Assembly: GCF_963678635.1 (NCBI RefSeq)
Contig: NC_087064.1
Coordinates: forward strand, 45,121,346 to 45,185,345
Length of the DNA stretch: 64,000 bases
Direction of reading: 5' to 3'
Source of the DNA: Symsagittifera roscoffensis
Taxonomy: Eukaryota; Xenacoelomorpha; Acoela; Convolutidae
In this document: positions 33,851 through 46,690 of the stretch, one piece after another
Numbering within the stretch: position 1 is the stretch's first letter
Layout of the letters: every line of letters starts with the position of its first letter
Notes under the pieces: generated by a model
What the model was told of the DNA's origin: nothing
Database searches by the model: none
What the model saw: only the letters and a program-made list of their open reading frames with translations
Program-made: the position numbers and the translations under genes

Positions 33851-34615
33851 GTGTTGTTGGTAATTACTTCTGTTCGTTTAAAAAAAAATTCCTGTAAACA
33901 ACTTGTTTGTTGCTTTTGCTCGCTTCACAGCTAAAACCATGAAAGCACCGTTTTAGTTTTGTTTGAAATTTATGCTTAAAAATGTTTTGCCTTTCAAAGT
34001 TTATTCTTACGTTATTTAGCTTATGCAACCTAACTGATGATAAAAATCGATGCAACTTCAAGACCGTCCATAAAAAAGCAGTTGAAAAGGGCTTTGAAAC
34101 GCACTTTTTTTAGCTCAAATTTCAAATCTTTTGCAGCACTACGGAAAAGGTAATCATTTTTCTTTAATTGAGAGAAAAAGTGAATTGAAATGTGTTACAT
34201 ATCTATACCAATATCTTACTAACAAAAAAAAAACTTATACAAATGCCTTGAGGCTACCAAAAGCTTATTGCAGAATAAATCAATGATTTTAGAAAATTGT
34301 ACACGATAATCAATTTTCAGCTGCGTCTGAACAAAACTTAAATTTTCATCTAATTTTTTCAAAAAAAAAGTATTTTTTGCCCGTTAAGTTACCGAAATTT
34401 GACTCTAACTTGTCTACGTTAAAAAACAATCGATAGTTCTACATTACTGAAATGCAACCTGATTTTTCAATATCAAGGTAACCACACTGAAAAAATTGCA
34501 CAATAAAGTGGGATAACACTGCCGCGCAAATCACGCTCACGATGAGAAAATTTGAAGAAGTCTGCCCTTAAAATTCACTTTTTCGAGTAAACTAAAACAC
34601 AAAAATGTAAACAAA
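33851..34615. other. No gene seen
   Basis: AT-rich sequence with no recognisable coding. It lies between a LINE fragment and a Penelope-like fragment and is probably eroded retroelement DNA. Confidence 0.4.
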
Positions 34616-34968
34616 TTAGGTTGTAGTGGATGCAAATCGACGTTTGTTGGCCATATGGTAAGGCATTTTGTCACTAGCTTTGAGGAGCACCACAAATTGG
34701 ATGCACTCGTTGGGCAACATCAAAAACAGGGTATAGTTTGGAAGTTATATAATGTGGTGCCCATATAGCAGCAGTAAAATAACATGTAGATCAAAAGGGT
34801 TGAATGCGAGAAATGACGAAATTGGTAAAATATATTGGTTAAGTTGGAAGATGATCTACCAGGTCACCAATAACGTTAGAAGCGCTGCATGTTAGGAAGA
34901 AAAAGCGAAGACTGAACATGAACACACTCGACGAACTTAGAAGCAGAGAGCTGACACTAAAACCATAG
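34616..34968 (+). pseudogene. Penelope-like element, C-terminal GIY-YIG region
   Basis: The frame from 34616 reads GCSGCKSTFVGHMVRHFVTSF, EEHHKLDALVGQH. This is the CxxC plus YVGxTxRxxxxRxxEH arrangement of the Penelope-like GIY-YIG endonuclease, here with Phe for the second Tyr-type residue. After a disrupted stretch another frame gives TNNVRSAA, MNTLDELRSRELTLKP then stop, the usual end of these proteins. Frames change at least twice, so it is dead. The reverse transcriptase of this copy is not present upstream. Confidence 0.75.
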
Positions 34969-35340
34969 TTTAAAAATAAAAACTTCTTCTTCTTGATCAA
35001 ATGTGTTATTTCAGCTTCATCCAGAAATTGTTCAGTTGTAAAAGAAAACCTATTATTAACAGTGAAAAAATTTCAAGTGAAAGAATGAACGGGTAAACGT
35101 TTCAGAGAGAGTTAGTTCGGAACATTTGCTGCCGGTGGTTCTTAGTAAAAGTTATAATAAATTTCTAACTTTGTCCTCAAAATAGGCTTTTAAAAAGTAA
35201 AAATTTAAATTTGCTCAAAGTTTTGCCCCGAGCTCAAAGATGCAAGCTTAAGGGCATCATCAAAAAACCGTAGAAAAAAAAATATAAAAAGTTTCCGAGA
35301 AACAAGATAAACCACTTGGTGGGAGAAATAAGCAATCAAT

Positions 35341-35970
35341 TAAAACGCTTGGAAACATTGAACTTCCGGTATGGTAACAATAAATGCTGTCAATGGGTCA
35401 GAAGCATCCCAATAGAGACAAATTTAATGAAACGCATTTTTTTGGCTGAAATCGATGTTTTTTTCACAAAAAACCAGCCAAAAAAGCGGATGAAACTATG
35501 GAGACTGCATCAAAGGCACGAGCCAAAAAATTAGGCAAACCCCAAAAAATTAAAACGCTTGGAAACATTGAACTTCCGGTATGGTAACAATAAATGCTGT
35601 CAATGGGTCAGAAGCATCCCAATAGAGACAAATTTAATGAAACGCATTTTTTTGGCTGAAATCGATGTTTTTTTCACAAAAAACCAGCCAAAAAAGCGGA
35701 TGAACCTATGGAGACTGCATCAAAGGCACGTGCCAAAAAATTAGGCAAACCCCAAAAAATTAAAACGCTTGGAAACATTGAACTTCCGGTATGGTAACAA
35801 TAAATGCTGTCAATGGGTCAGAAGCATCCCAATAGAGACAAATTTAATGAAACGCATTTTTTTGGCTGAAATCGATGTTTTTCTCACAAAATACCAGCCA
35901 AAAAAGCGGATGAAACTATGGAGACTGCATCAAAGGCACGTGCCAAAAAATTAGGCAAACCCCAAAAAAT
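35341..35970. repeat. Three tandem 210-bp repeats
   Basis: Units start at 35341, 35551 and 35761 with TAAAACGCTTGGAAACATTG and differ by only a few substitutions. The period is 70 codons, so all frames are preserved. One frame gives a 61-72 residue peptide per unit; another gives a lysine/alanine-rich text (KKPAKKADETMETASKARAK) that runs into the next unit and stops at NIELPVW. In the third unit this basic frame continues instead into a Lys/Arg-rich tail after 35970. I do not recognise it; it lies between Penelope-like fragments. Confidence 0.9.
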
Positions 35971-36127
35971 TGTGCTGAAAAAAACGAGAAAAAAATCTCA
36001 AAAACATTGGGTTGCTGGCTGTGTTTTCAATAAATGGGTTGGTTTTTGCGTAAAGAGAAAAAAAGTTACAAAACAAAGTTAAAATTTTTGTTAAATTCTA
36101 CTGAATTTTTGAAAAAAAAATGCAACC

Positions 36128-37250
36128 ACTGGTGAGGTGATACTGAAATTTGAGAAAAAAATTGAAAAAACTATTTGCCCTGAACGAAAAAGAAACAAGA
36201 TAAACTATCGATTGTTTTCTATGACAAGGTCAACAGGTGGGCAATCCGCTCGTTTGTACGGCTTAGCTAAGATACACAAGGTTGAGACATCCATACGACC
36301 AGTGCTATTACTTTCGGGCACCTCTTATGAGGATCTTAATAAAACTTGCAAAATGTTTCGATAACATCGAGGTAGCCAAATCGGAACCAACACTAAAGAA
36401 TTCAGAGAGCTCATTAAAAACACTGCTCTAGATCCGGATGGAAGTATAATGTCTCGTGATGAAAAAAATAGGTACACCAATGTTCCCTGAAGGAAGCTAT
36501 TGAACTTTCCTTACAGAAGCTAAACAGTCAGGAGTTTTTTCCTACAGTTTAATCCTTGATGATGAAAAATCTTTTGAATCTGGCAATCAGAAAATTTGAT
36601 TTCAATTGAAATGATTCATTGTAATTTTAAATTGACAGTCTAGCAATAAGCGGTTACCTCCTAGCAATTCTTACAAATCTTTGACTGGGCTGAAAGAGTA
36701 TAAAATTGCTTTAAAACGGGATATAATGGCGGGGAGGGGTAGATTTAGCTAGTGGATGACAGGAACGGTTTGTGCCCTTGTAGTAGCAGGAAAGTAACAT
36801 GTAGATCAAACGGGTTGATTGCGAGAGATGACGAAATTGGTATAATATAAAAGGCCGAAAAAATCCGATGATATTTAAGCATCATCCATCAAAATAATCT
36901 GGTTTTGTGAAAGCTGCTGCCTCGCTAAGAAAAATGAAAAAGAAACTCAACAGGTAATTTTGGTTCTCAGGTATGTTGATGACATTGTTAGAACAGTCAT
37001 AGGCGAGCCAACTCGTGTACTTGATGTCGCCAGTTCTCTTCAACTGAATCTACAGTTCAATCTAGAGGAAACTAATCTGGACGGAACTTTGCCGCCCCTC
37101 TGTTTGAAAAAATGGGTCGTTTGAGAAGAGGATAACCTCTAATTGGGATCAAAAACCAACAGAAACTGGCATTAATTTGAACTATAGAGGTCGCGCTTCA
37201 ACTCAGTACAAGCGTAGTGTTGTCCAGGGCACTGTACAAAGAGTGTTCAG
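36128..37250 (+). pseudogene. Penelope-like element, reverse transcriptase remnants
   Basis: The piece at 36137-36364 contains ARLYGLAKIHKVETSIRP, the block that opens Penelope-like reverse transcriptases. Frames then shift: RDEKNRYTNV near 36460 and LLNLAIR and IDSLAISGYLLAILTNL near 36565-36700 follow in order. At 36971-37128 RYVDDIVRTVIGEPTRVLDV carries the YVDD catalytic motif, with LQFNLEETNLDGTLP after it, then text matching the thumb region up to and beyond 37250. Stops and frameshifts are frequent, so it is a dead copy. Its 3' part continues into the tandem array that follows. Confidence 0.75.
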
Positions 37251-40200
37251 GTGTACATACATCTAGTTGATTAAGCTATGGAAACAAATAACGCGCAATG
37301 GCTGACAAATCAGTACCCTGAAAATTAGTCCACTAATGTGGCAGCAGACGCCCTGTGTAAAACCATTGACTGCTAGGGCAAGCCACTGGACAGACAGTGA
37401 GGGGAAATCTCCAACTGAATCATCAAATGATGAGAAGCCCATGCTTCTCAACGCGTTCCATGATAGATTTGGCTCCCAATGCTTGAACTTATCCCGTGCA
37501 AAAGTCTAAGCTTGAAATTTTTAGACCAAAAACTCAGTATTGCGATAGGATTTCGATTAAGCTCTAAAAATTGCAAACAGCGTAAATGCATTTGCGGAAA
37601 AGACGCTACCGAATAGGGTTGTGTATTAGGACGTGGGTATAATTGTGAGTGTCCGTGCAACAGCTAAGTTGCTTGTAAACAGTTTCGAATTTCAATGTTT
37701 CAATTGTTTTTATATCATACACTTTAAAGTATTCACAGTAGCTTACAGAAGTTATCTTTTGTTTATAAAATATTAAAGGTTAGATTTTGTTATGGTTCAA
37801 AAATTGCCAACTAGTTTTGTGAGGTTCATTGTTTTTTTTTATTGTCCCGGGTTTCCCCATTTTCCTTTTTACTATCGCTAATGTTAGCTGAGCAAGATTG
37901 TGTATCTTCTCCGCTTTGTTTCTATATGCTTGTCATGTAGTCTTGACAAATGTATAGAACAATTTACTACCCATCACAAAATTAAGATTATTTACGATAT
38001 CTTTAATTTTTTGTGATCCATAAAAGAATGACTTAAAACTCTTTGCCTGTCCCTTGCAACTCGCGTACTTGACGCAGCCATTTTTTTTCATCTATATCTA
38101 CAATTCAATCTGGAGGAAACTAATCTGGACGGAACTTTGCCGCTCCTCTGTTTGAAAAAATGGGTCGTTTGATAAGAGGATAACCTCTAATTGGGATCAA
38201 AAACCAACAGAAACTGGCATTAATTTGAACTATAGAGGTCGCGCTTCAACTCAGTACAAGCGTAGTGTTGTCCAGGGCACTGTACAAAGAGTGTTCAGGT
38301 GTACATACATCTAGTTGATTAAGCTATGGAAACAAATAACGCGCAATGGCTGACAAATCAGTACCCTGAAAATTAGTCCACTAATGTGGCAGCAGACGCC
38401 CTGTGTAAAACCATTGACTGCTAGGGCAAGCCACTGGACAGACAGTGAGGGGAAATCTCCAACTGAATCATCAAATGATGAGAAGCCCATGCTTCTCAAC
38501 GCGTTCCATGATAGATTTGGCTCCCAATGCTTGAACTTATCCCGTGCAAAAGTCTAAGCTTGAAATTTTTAGACCAAAAACTCAGTATTGCGATAGGATT
38601 TCGATTAAGCTCTAAAAATTGCAAACAGCGTAAATGCATTTGCGGAAAAGACGCTACCGAATAGGGTTGTGTATTAGGACGTGGGTATAATTGTGAGTGT
38701 CCGTGCAACAGCTAAGTTGCTTGTAAACAGTTTCGAATTTCAATGTTTCAATTGTTTTTATATCATAAACTTTAAAGTATTCACAGTAGCTTACAGAAGT
38801 TATCTTTTGTTTATAAAATATTAAAGGTTAGATTTTGTTATGGTTCAAAAATTGCCAACTAGTTTTGTGAGGTTCATTGTTTTTTTTTTATTGTCCCGGG
38901 TTTCCCCATTTTCCTTTTTACTATCGCTAATGTTAGCTGAGCAAGATTGTGTATCTTCTCCGCTTTGTTTCTATATGCTTGTCATGTAGTCTTGACAAAT
39001 GTATAGAACAATTTACTACCCATCACAAAATTAAGATTATTTACGATATCTTTAATTTTTTGTGATCCATAAAAGAATGACTTAAAACTCTTTGCCTGTC
39101 CCTTGCAACTCGCGTACTTGACGCAGCCATTTTTTTCCATCTATATCTACAATTCAATCTGGAGGAAACTAATCTGGACGGAACTTTGCCGCTCCTCTGT
39201 TTGAAAAAATGGGTCGTTTGATATGAGGATAACCTCTAATTGGGATCAAAAACCAACAAAAACTGGCAAAATTTTAAACTATAGAGGTCGCGCCTCAACT
39301 CAGTACAAGCGTAGTGTTATCCAGGGCACTGTGCAAAGAGTGTTCAGGAGTAAATACATCTAGTTGATTAAGCTATGGAAACTAATAACGCGCAATGGCT
39401 GACAAATCAGTACCCTGAAAATTAGTCCACTAATGTGGCAGCAGACGCGCTGTGCAAAACCATTGAGTGCTAGGGCAAGCCACTGGACAGACAGTGAGGG
39501 GAGTTCTCCAACTGAATCATCAAATGATGAGAAGCCCATGCTTCTCAACGCGTTCCATGATAGATTCGGCTCCCAATGCTTGAACCTCATCACGTGCAAA
39601 AATTTAAGCTTGAAATTTTTGAACCAAAACCCCAGTATCGCGATAGGGTTTCGATGCAGCTTTAAAAATTGCAAACAGCTTAAATGCATTTGCGGAAAAG
39701 ACGCTACCGAACAGGGTTGTGTAGTAGGACGTGGGTATAATTGTGAGTGTACGTGCAACAGCTAAGTTGCTTGTAAGCAATTTCGAGTTTCAATGTTTCA
39801 ATTGTTTTTATAACATACACCTGAAATTAGTCACAGTAGCTTACAGAAGTTATCTTTCGTTTATGAAACATTAAAGGTTAGATTTTGTTATGGTTCAAAA
39901 CAACTTTCTACCAATCACAAAACTTAGAATAATTACGATATATATATTTTTTTTGTGATCCGTAATAGAACGACTTAAACTTCTTTGTCTGTCCCATGCA
40001 ACTCGTGTACTTGATGCCGTCAATCCTCTCCAACTGAATCTAGAGTTCAATCTAGAGGAAACTAATCTGGACGGAATTTTGCCGCTCCTCTGTTTGAAAA
40101 AAATGTGTCGTTTGATATGAGGATAACTTCTCATTGGGAACAGAAACCAACAGAAACTGACATTATTTTGAACTATAGAGGTCACGCCTCAACTCAGTAC

Positions 40201-40440
40201 AAGCGCAATGTTATCCAGGGCACTGTACAAAGAGTGTTCAGGATAACATACATCTAGTTGATTAAGCTATGGGAACTAACAACGCGCAATGGCTGACAAA
40301 TCATTACCCTGAAAATTAGTCCACTAATGTGGCAGCAGACTCCCTGCGCAAAACCATTGAGTGCTACGGCAATTCACTGGACAAACAGTGAGAGGAGTTC
40401 TCCAACTCAATCATCGAATGATGAGAAGCCCACGCTGATA
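37051..40440. repeat. Composite tandem array, about 1.05-kb units of Penelope-like RT tail plus LINE tail
   Basis: The word TTCAATCTGGAGGAAACTAATC (or close variants) marks units at about 37051, 38099, 39148 and 40041, giving periods 1,048, 1,049 and 893; the third unit is shortened and the last is partial. Each unit joins the end of a Penelope-like reverse transcriptase to the C-terminus and 3' UTR of a non-LTR element (ending GRGYNCECPCNS then stop) and a poly-T/GTCCCGGGTTTCCCC block. Units 1 and 2 are nearly identical; the third is more diverged. Penelope-like elements often occur as tandem partial copies, but here a second element type is built into the unit. Confidence 0.85.
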
Positions 40441-41490
40441 GTTCAAAAAAGGTTTAGATACGAAGTTTAACTGACGTCCAAATAGCTTTCGTCGCAAGAA
40501 ACTTTGAATCAAGTTTACCATCGCTGAAGTTCGCCTTCAGTCAAGTTTACCATCGCCTACAGTCAAGAGCTGTCATGTACTGGATGTACTTCCACAATGT
40601 TTGACAAACTGTTCAGCATTTAACCGCTAGGATTGAGAAAAGTTTGAAAGGAGACTCACGGTGGGTCTCAACCATCAGCAATGGAAGGAAATGGCGCGGA
40701 TGTTAGTTGGCAAATCATAGATAAGTCAAAAAATCAAACTGAACAGTTATCACTAGAGTCAAAACAAATCAAGAACCAGAGTTAGTCCCAAATTTAGTTA
40801 GAAGTACTTAAATCAACTGAATAATTTTAGAGGGGAAATGTGATAGGCTGGCTTTTTAATATAATGGCTTAGTACAAAAATTTTTGTGAAACTTTTTAAT
40901 TAACATTTGTAAATTGATCCATTATCGTCATCTAGATCAGTAAATTAAAAAATACTGACGTTGCACATAGTTGCGACAACATTTGAAATTTACTGTTTAT
41001 CAAATTAACTTCAATAGAAATACATGACGTGTTTTACGTTCTCATTAAGTTATTTGCAATTTCAAGTTCGTTTTTATTAATGTTCTGAATTTTAAAACAC
41101 TTATAACTTAAAACGGTGTACAAACATGGTTTTCAAAAAAATTCGGTTTCTTTTTTAATTTGATGATTTATTTATTTGATATAACAATTTCATCCCATTT
41201 TATACAACCCATTGAAGCAATAAAGTTTTTTTTTAAAAAACCTGACCTTTGTTTTATTGATGTTACACGGTTACTGTACTAATGCAACGACTATTGTGTA
41301 TGGTATTGAAAGCATTTTTGCGTGATACTGATCAATGGTTTCAAAGTTTTTTATGCGTTGATATAAAATTTGTTAATCAAGCAGTAACAGGTAAAGATTT
41401 AGTGCAAGATATTTATGTTAATACCATCACAAAAACCCGAGTACTCAAGAAAGTACCAAAACACTGCGTGTTTCCTTGGCGGAAAGTCTA
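40441..41490. other. No gene seen
   Basis: Low-complexity AT-rich sequence with a few short frames, none with family or splice support. A short frame at 41282-41503 leads into the LINE remnant that follows but has no motif of its own. Confidence 0.4.
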
Positions 41491-43570
41491 TCGGACAAAA
41501 TGAATGACATCCTCTACAATGTAGAGGATGTTCCAAATGAGCTAATGTTTTTCCCGTTCCACTTGAAATGCCGTTCCATTTCCAAAACCCCATCTTCAAG
41601 TTTCAAGCCCTTCTCTGAGAGACCTCGATCAGAGAATAAACATAATAAGTAGTAATCTGGATGAAGGAAACATAATGGGATGATAAGGCTTGCTGCTTCA
41701 GATGACGAAACTGCTCCTTTTCTAACTGATAACTATCAGAAATTGTTGTCTAAGCACCCTGAGTGACCAAAAGTAGATATTTTTTTTAGCCGAACTTAAT
41801 TTATACAAACCGATTATGTCTTTTCCGAACGGATCAGGAGCAAGCCCGGATAAAAAAATCCTCAAATTTTAAGTCGAATAGCAGTGCAGGACTCAATTTT
41901 CCGAGATTACTTACAAAGCTATTAAGCCTCAATGGAGATGGCAAAATACCAGAACCCTTAAAGCCTTAACATTTTGGCGCAAAGTTTGTCGCCCTCAATA
42001 ACAAAGATAGACGAAGAGTTAAGACCACTTGCCATAAGCAACACACTAAGACGTATTGCATCACAGTGCGCTGGAAACCAGGCCTCTACCAGCGACAAAA
42101 AAATTTCGGAAACCTACAGATCGGGTGAGGCACTAAACGAGTAGCAGAAAAACTTTGTTGCCGTTTTTACGGAAACTCTATTATAATATCAGAAAATGGA
42201 GCTCAGCAAGGCGATCCTGAAGCCCCACCCCTTTTTGCGGAAACAATTTAGACATCAGTCAAACAGCCAGAGTCAAAAAATAACAACTGGTTTTTAGATG
42301 ACGGAAATTTAGCCGACGACTACAAGGTAGTTTTCCGGGACCTTAAAAAAGTTCTGAAATCAGAATGAAGTTACGGCCTGACCATGAACAAAAAAAGTGC
42401 AAATCTTGTTTCTTGGGACAGCCGCAAGCACACAGTACAATACAATTTCAATTCATTTCCAAAAAAATGACTAAAAAAACAAAAGAAAAGCTACTGATAC
42501 TAGACTCATCAATTGGCAAAATGAAGTAATGCTTAACAAAAAATAAAAAAAACTTGAAAAAACTCTCAGATGTCAATTAGCAAACTAGACGGTCATTACG
42601 GTTTTTAATTCCTGATAAATTGATTGAGCATGCCAAATCTTTTTGCGTTTGAATCTTTGTTTTGCAAATTCATTTTTCGAACGCTAGGACAAAATACTAA
42701 GGAACTATTTAAGCGAAGCCACTAATGCGAAAATGGTTGACAACCAAATTTTACAAGCAGTTCCCAAGGCAACTAAAGGCCGCTCGTCTATTAGCTTCAT
42801 CTGCTTTTTAGCCTCAACGTTAAAAGCCAAAAACGCCCTAAGCGAAATTTTTGGTTTGGAGCAAGTGAATGGAACTTATAATGATGCGCTTAAACGGTGG
42901 TTTAAACTTGGAAAAATTGAAATGGCTCCGGAAAAAAAATTCAAAAAAACGGTTCCCAACTTTTGCCAGCAAAATTGAAGACTGGGTTTTAGGACTCGAA
43001 CCAAAAGACGTAAGAATATTCAACGCGTTCCATAATAGATTTGGCTCCCAATGCTTGAACCTCATATCGTGCAAAAACCTAAGCTTGAAATTTTTAAACC
43101 AAAAACTCAGTATCGCGATAGGGTTTACATTCAGCTCTTAAAATTGCAAACAGCCTAAATGCATTTGCGGAAAAGACGCTACCGAATAGGGTTGTGTACT
43201 AGGACGTGGGTATAAGTGTGAGTGTCCGTGCAACAGCTAAATAGCTTGTAAACAATTTCAAATTTCAATGTTTCAATTGTTTTTATATCATACACCTTGA
43301 AGTAATCACAGTAGCTTACAGAAGTTATCTTTGGTTTATAAAACATTAAAGATTGGATTTTGTTATGGTTCAAAAATTGCCAACTGGTTTCGTGAGCTTC
43401 AGTTTTTTTTTGTTGTCCCGGGTTTCCCCGTTTTCCTTTTTTACTATCGCTAACGTTAGCTGAGCAAGATTGTGAATCTTCTCCGCTTCGTTTCTATATG
43501 CTTGTCATGTAGTCTTGACAAATGTATAGAACAATTTTCTACCAGTCACAAAATTAAGATTATTTACGAT
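41491..43570 (+). pseudogene. Non-LTR retrotransposon remnant with Cys-rich C-terminus and 3' UTR
   Basis: Read with many stops and shifts, the plus strand gives IRLAASDDETAPFLTDNYQK near 41680, LRPLAISNTLRRIASQCAG near 42020 (a typical start of one non-LTR reverse transcriptase group), and at 43010-43240 IFNAFHNRFGSQCLNL, SIAIGF, CICGKDATE and GYKCECPCNS then stop. The last block is the Cys-rich C-terminal motif also present in the array at 37-40 kb. A 3' UTR with GTCCCGGGTTTCCCC follows. Dead copy; exact clade not assigned. Confidence 0.65.
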
Positions 43571-43856
43571 ATCTTTTATTTTTTGTGATCCAAAAAAGAA
43601 CGAATTAAAATTCTTTTCCTAGGTTTCTGTCTGGGCTTCTTATTTTCGTAAGGGTAATGCTCTCCAGTTTGTAAACGGTTTCTAAGATTCAGATTCTGTT
43701 AACGGTCCATGATATCCAGTGGTACCTACCAAATTGAGTGGCTGGGCTACCATGGCTGAAATGGATGCACTTGTTTCTGTCTAGGTTTCTTTTCGTTTTT
43801 ACACTTTTCACATCTACTAACCCAATCTTGCATATGTCTGCTCGTTTTAGTTCTGT

Positions 43857-45877
43857 TTAACTTTTATTGAGTTCTTTGAACCTTTGAAAAGTCTTTACGT
43901 AACCAAAATTTCCATAAGTTTCGTGTAGCAAATTGAGATTAGAGAAAAACTTGTTAACGTCCAATGAGTCGATAACACCACATATTGTTGGTAGAGGCCA
44001 GCTTGTTTCAATCTGACTTTTTAATCGTCTATAATCAACGACTAATCGGTGCGTTCTGTTCTTTTTCTTAACGAATGAGGATGGGGCTGCGCATTTTGAG
44101 TGAATTGATTCAACTAGGTTGCCTTTTTCCAATGACTCCGCGATATTTTTCATGACTTTCCACTTTTCAAAGTTCATAGTTCCGTATGCCCGCCGAAATT
44201 GTTTTGCATCAGCATTCATTTTGATTTTGTGTTTGATTCTATCTGAAGATCCTGAGTCCGCTGAACTGTATGAAAGGACTGGGTTATGTCTATCAACTCC
44301 CATCTGTTCTTTCTTGTTTGCTTCTGATGAAAATTAAGCACCACCGAGCCTAACATAGTTATCTATTTGTAAAGGCTACTGATTCAGCGGTCAATCCTTG
44401 CTACTAAAGATTCAGTTTACTCAAATCCTGTTTTTTAATTGGTGCAATGAGCATCTTTGCTGTCATGAAATATGTTAATAGCTTCATTTTGTATGTTGAT
44501 TTTTTCACGAGAAGTTTTCTTTGGCTAAAACTCATCATTGAATCAGCTACAAGTAGTTCGGTTTGTTCCTTTGAAATTCTGTAAACCTTCAATAAAACCT
44601 TCTTAGCAACAGAGGGTGGTATCGTTTTCATCTATGATGCTTTTTTACCAGTTTTTAAGGTCTGCTGGTTACTCGTTAATTTCTCGCTGCAATTGCAAAA
44701 TTTTGAACACCAGTCGTTGTTTGTGCTGATATAGGTAGCGCTGTCCAATGTTTCGTGTTGTACAGCAATTGTTCCCCAATGTACAAAAAACCTTCTTTGT
44801 CTATCATGAAAGGCAGACCAAGAAGGCACTGTAGGCAGTTATCCACGTTTTCAAAAACTTCTGTGAAATTGGGCTTCAATTAGATTTTGATGTATGCAAT
44901 GCCAAATAATTTTAACGCCGAATTGATGGATGCTATAATTTTAGTTTTGAAAGCCTTCAGGTTTGCCAGTTTTCCAAGCCATTTTTAATTGTCGAAACTT
45001 ATGAGCGAACGCTGTCTAACAGTCTCGTTACCAGTTTGCCATTCAGTTGTAACTCCACATTGAAACATTTGGCTTTGTTAGTGGAGCACACCCTGATTTT
45101 GTTGGTTTGTTCCGTCGTTCTATTCCAAGGACAATTTTGCTTAAAAGGGGTCGAACTAGCACAAGTAAAACAATTACTGCAGTTCATTGCCCAATGACCT
45201 TTTTGCCCACATAGTCGACATTTGTCATAGTTCTTTCCTGGGATTCTTTTGCGCGTATTTGGTCTAGGGGTGGGAGTTCTTGCTCCATCTCTTGAACCTG
45301 GTTACCTATATTAGTTCCCTTAGCGTCGACTTCCTTCCATGTGACTGCCGTCTCATCGACCGTCACTGCTGCGGTTATTGGTTTCAATACCGACCGATAT
45401 CTGTTGAACAAGTCTGTTCCCCGAGTCTACTATCATTTCTGCTTCATCCCTCCGTGTGGCTGCTATTCGCGGTGCTTGTTCTTATTCCCCAGTTCTCATG
45501 ACAGCTGCCAGGTGAAGCGCCCGCTCTAAAGTATTCTAATAATTTTTCACCTGCCTGCTGCACGCTCAAGCCGTCGTTGAAAAGCCACTGGTTTTTCGCT
45601 GTTATGCCTTCAACAAAGCTTTAACGGTCTCATCATAGCTATATCTAGTAGCAATTGGAAGAGTACGATCAAATTCGATTGCAGATTTCTGCAAACTAAA
45701 CGCAAAATAATGCGGCTGTTTATCAGTTTCGGTTCCACTCACAGTACATTTCCAGTGTTGGAGTTCAACTAATAGCTCAGAGCGTGTTAAATAAGTTTTG
45801 AAGTCGTTAGAACCAGTGAATGTGTCCGGTAATAACATCTTTGAGACCGAACTATCGTTGCCATACTTTAAACCCAA
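43857..45877 (-). pseudogene. Ty3/gypsy gag-pol remnant (copy A)
   Basis: Reading on the minus strand from 45877: a Gag piece (LPDTFTGSNDFKTYLTRSEL), then at about 45220-45180 a zinc knuckle CRLCGQKGHWAMNC (CX2CX4HX4C), then a protease-like start (LQLNGKLVTRLLDS) where the family has LLDTG, and at 44303-43857 the first part of a reverse transcriptase (SSFVKKKNRTHRLVVDYRRL). Catalytic YIDD-type residues, RNase H and integrase are missing, and frames shift several times. No LTRs were recognised. Dead element. Confidence 0.8.
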
Positions 45878-46319
45878 CCTGCTTAATTATTAATTAAGTT
45901 ATCCCTTTAGTTGGAGTTATTCTAGGATTTATTCACGGACTTCAGCTTTAAATAACGTTCTTTTAGTTCTTTCCAATTACAGTTTATCCGCTGTTATTTC
46001 AGAAAATGTTTTTTTTTTGAACAATTTTATTTTTTTTTCAGTTCTTCTATCTTCAGATTTTTGTTGACATCAACCAATTACTTCTTGTTTTTCAGGAAGA
46101 GTTGGAAAATTACAAGCCAAAACAGTGAAAAAAAAACGAATCGATCATTTTTTATCTACTCTAACTGCCTTCATCATTGAACTTATGTTTACCGTGTTTT
46201 AACATTTCAATTGATATTCTTTTGATTTGCCAACTTGGTCGACAACTTTTGATAAATTCGATTTATTTTCTAGTTTTTTATCAAAACTCTCGTGTTATTT
46301 TTGACTCTTGTTGTTTTCT

Positions 46320-46690
46320 CTGTCGCCACTGTAGAAGGACGGGTGTATCACTGCAAGTGTCCGTGCAACTGCTAAGTTGGAAATAATCAAATTCGTTTTT
46401 CACTATTTCATTAATTTCTCAATTTCTCTATATTATATACCTAAGAGTAGTCACAGTAGTTTATAGAAAATAGCTTTGATTTATAAATTATAAAAGTTAA
46501 GATTCTGTTATGGTTGTATGTTTGCCAACTGGTTTCGGGAGATTCAAAGGTTTTTTGATTGTCCCGGGTTTACCCGTTTTCCTCTTTAATATCGCTAATG
46601 TTAGCTGAGCAATATTATGGATCCTCTCAACTTCGTTTCTACATGCTTGTCTACATGCTTAATCTACAAAACTATGTAAAACTATTTTCT
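46320..46690 (+). pseudogene. LINE C-terminal tail and 3' UTR (copy A)
   Basis: The frame EGRVYHCKCPCNC then stop near 46330-46372 is a diverged form of the Cys-rich tail at 37-43 kb, followed by the same kind of 3' UTR (GTCCCGGGTTTACCCGTTTTCC near 46561 and ATCGCTAATGTTAGCTGAGCAA). It is carried in the duplicated segment. Confidence 0.7.
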
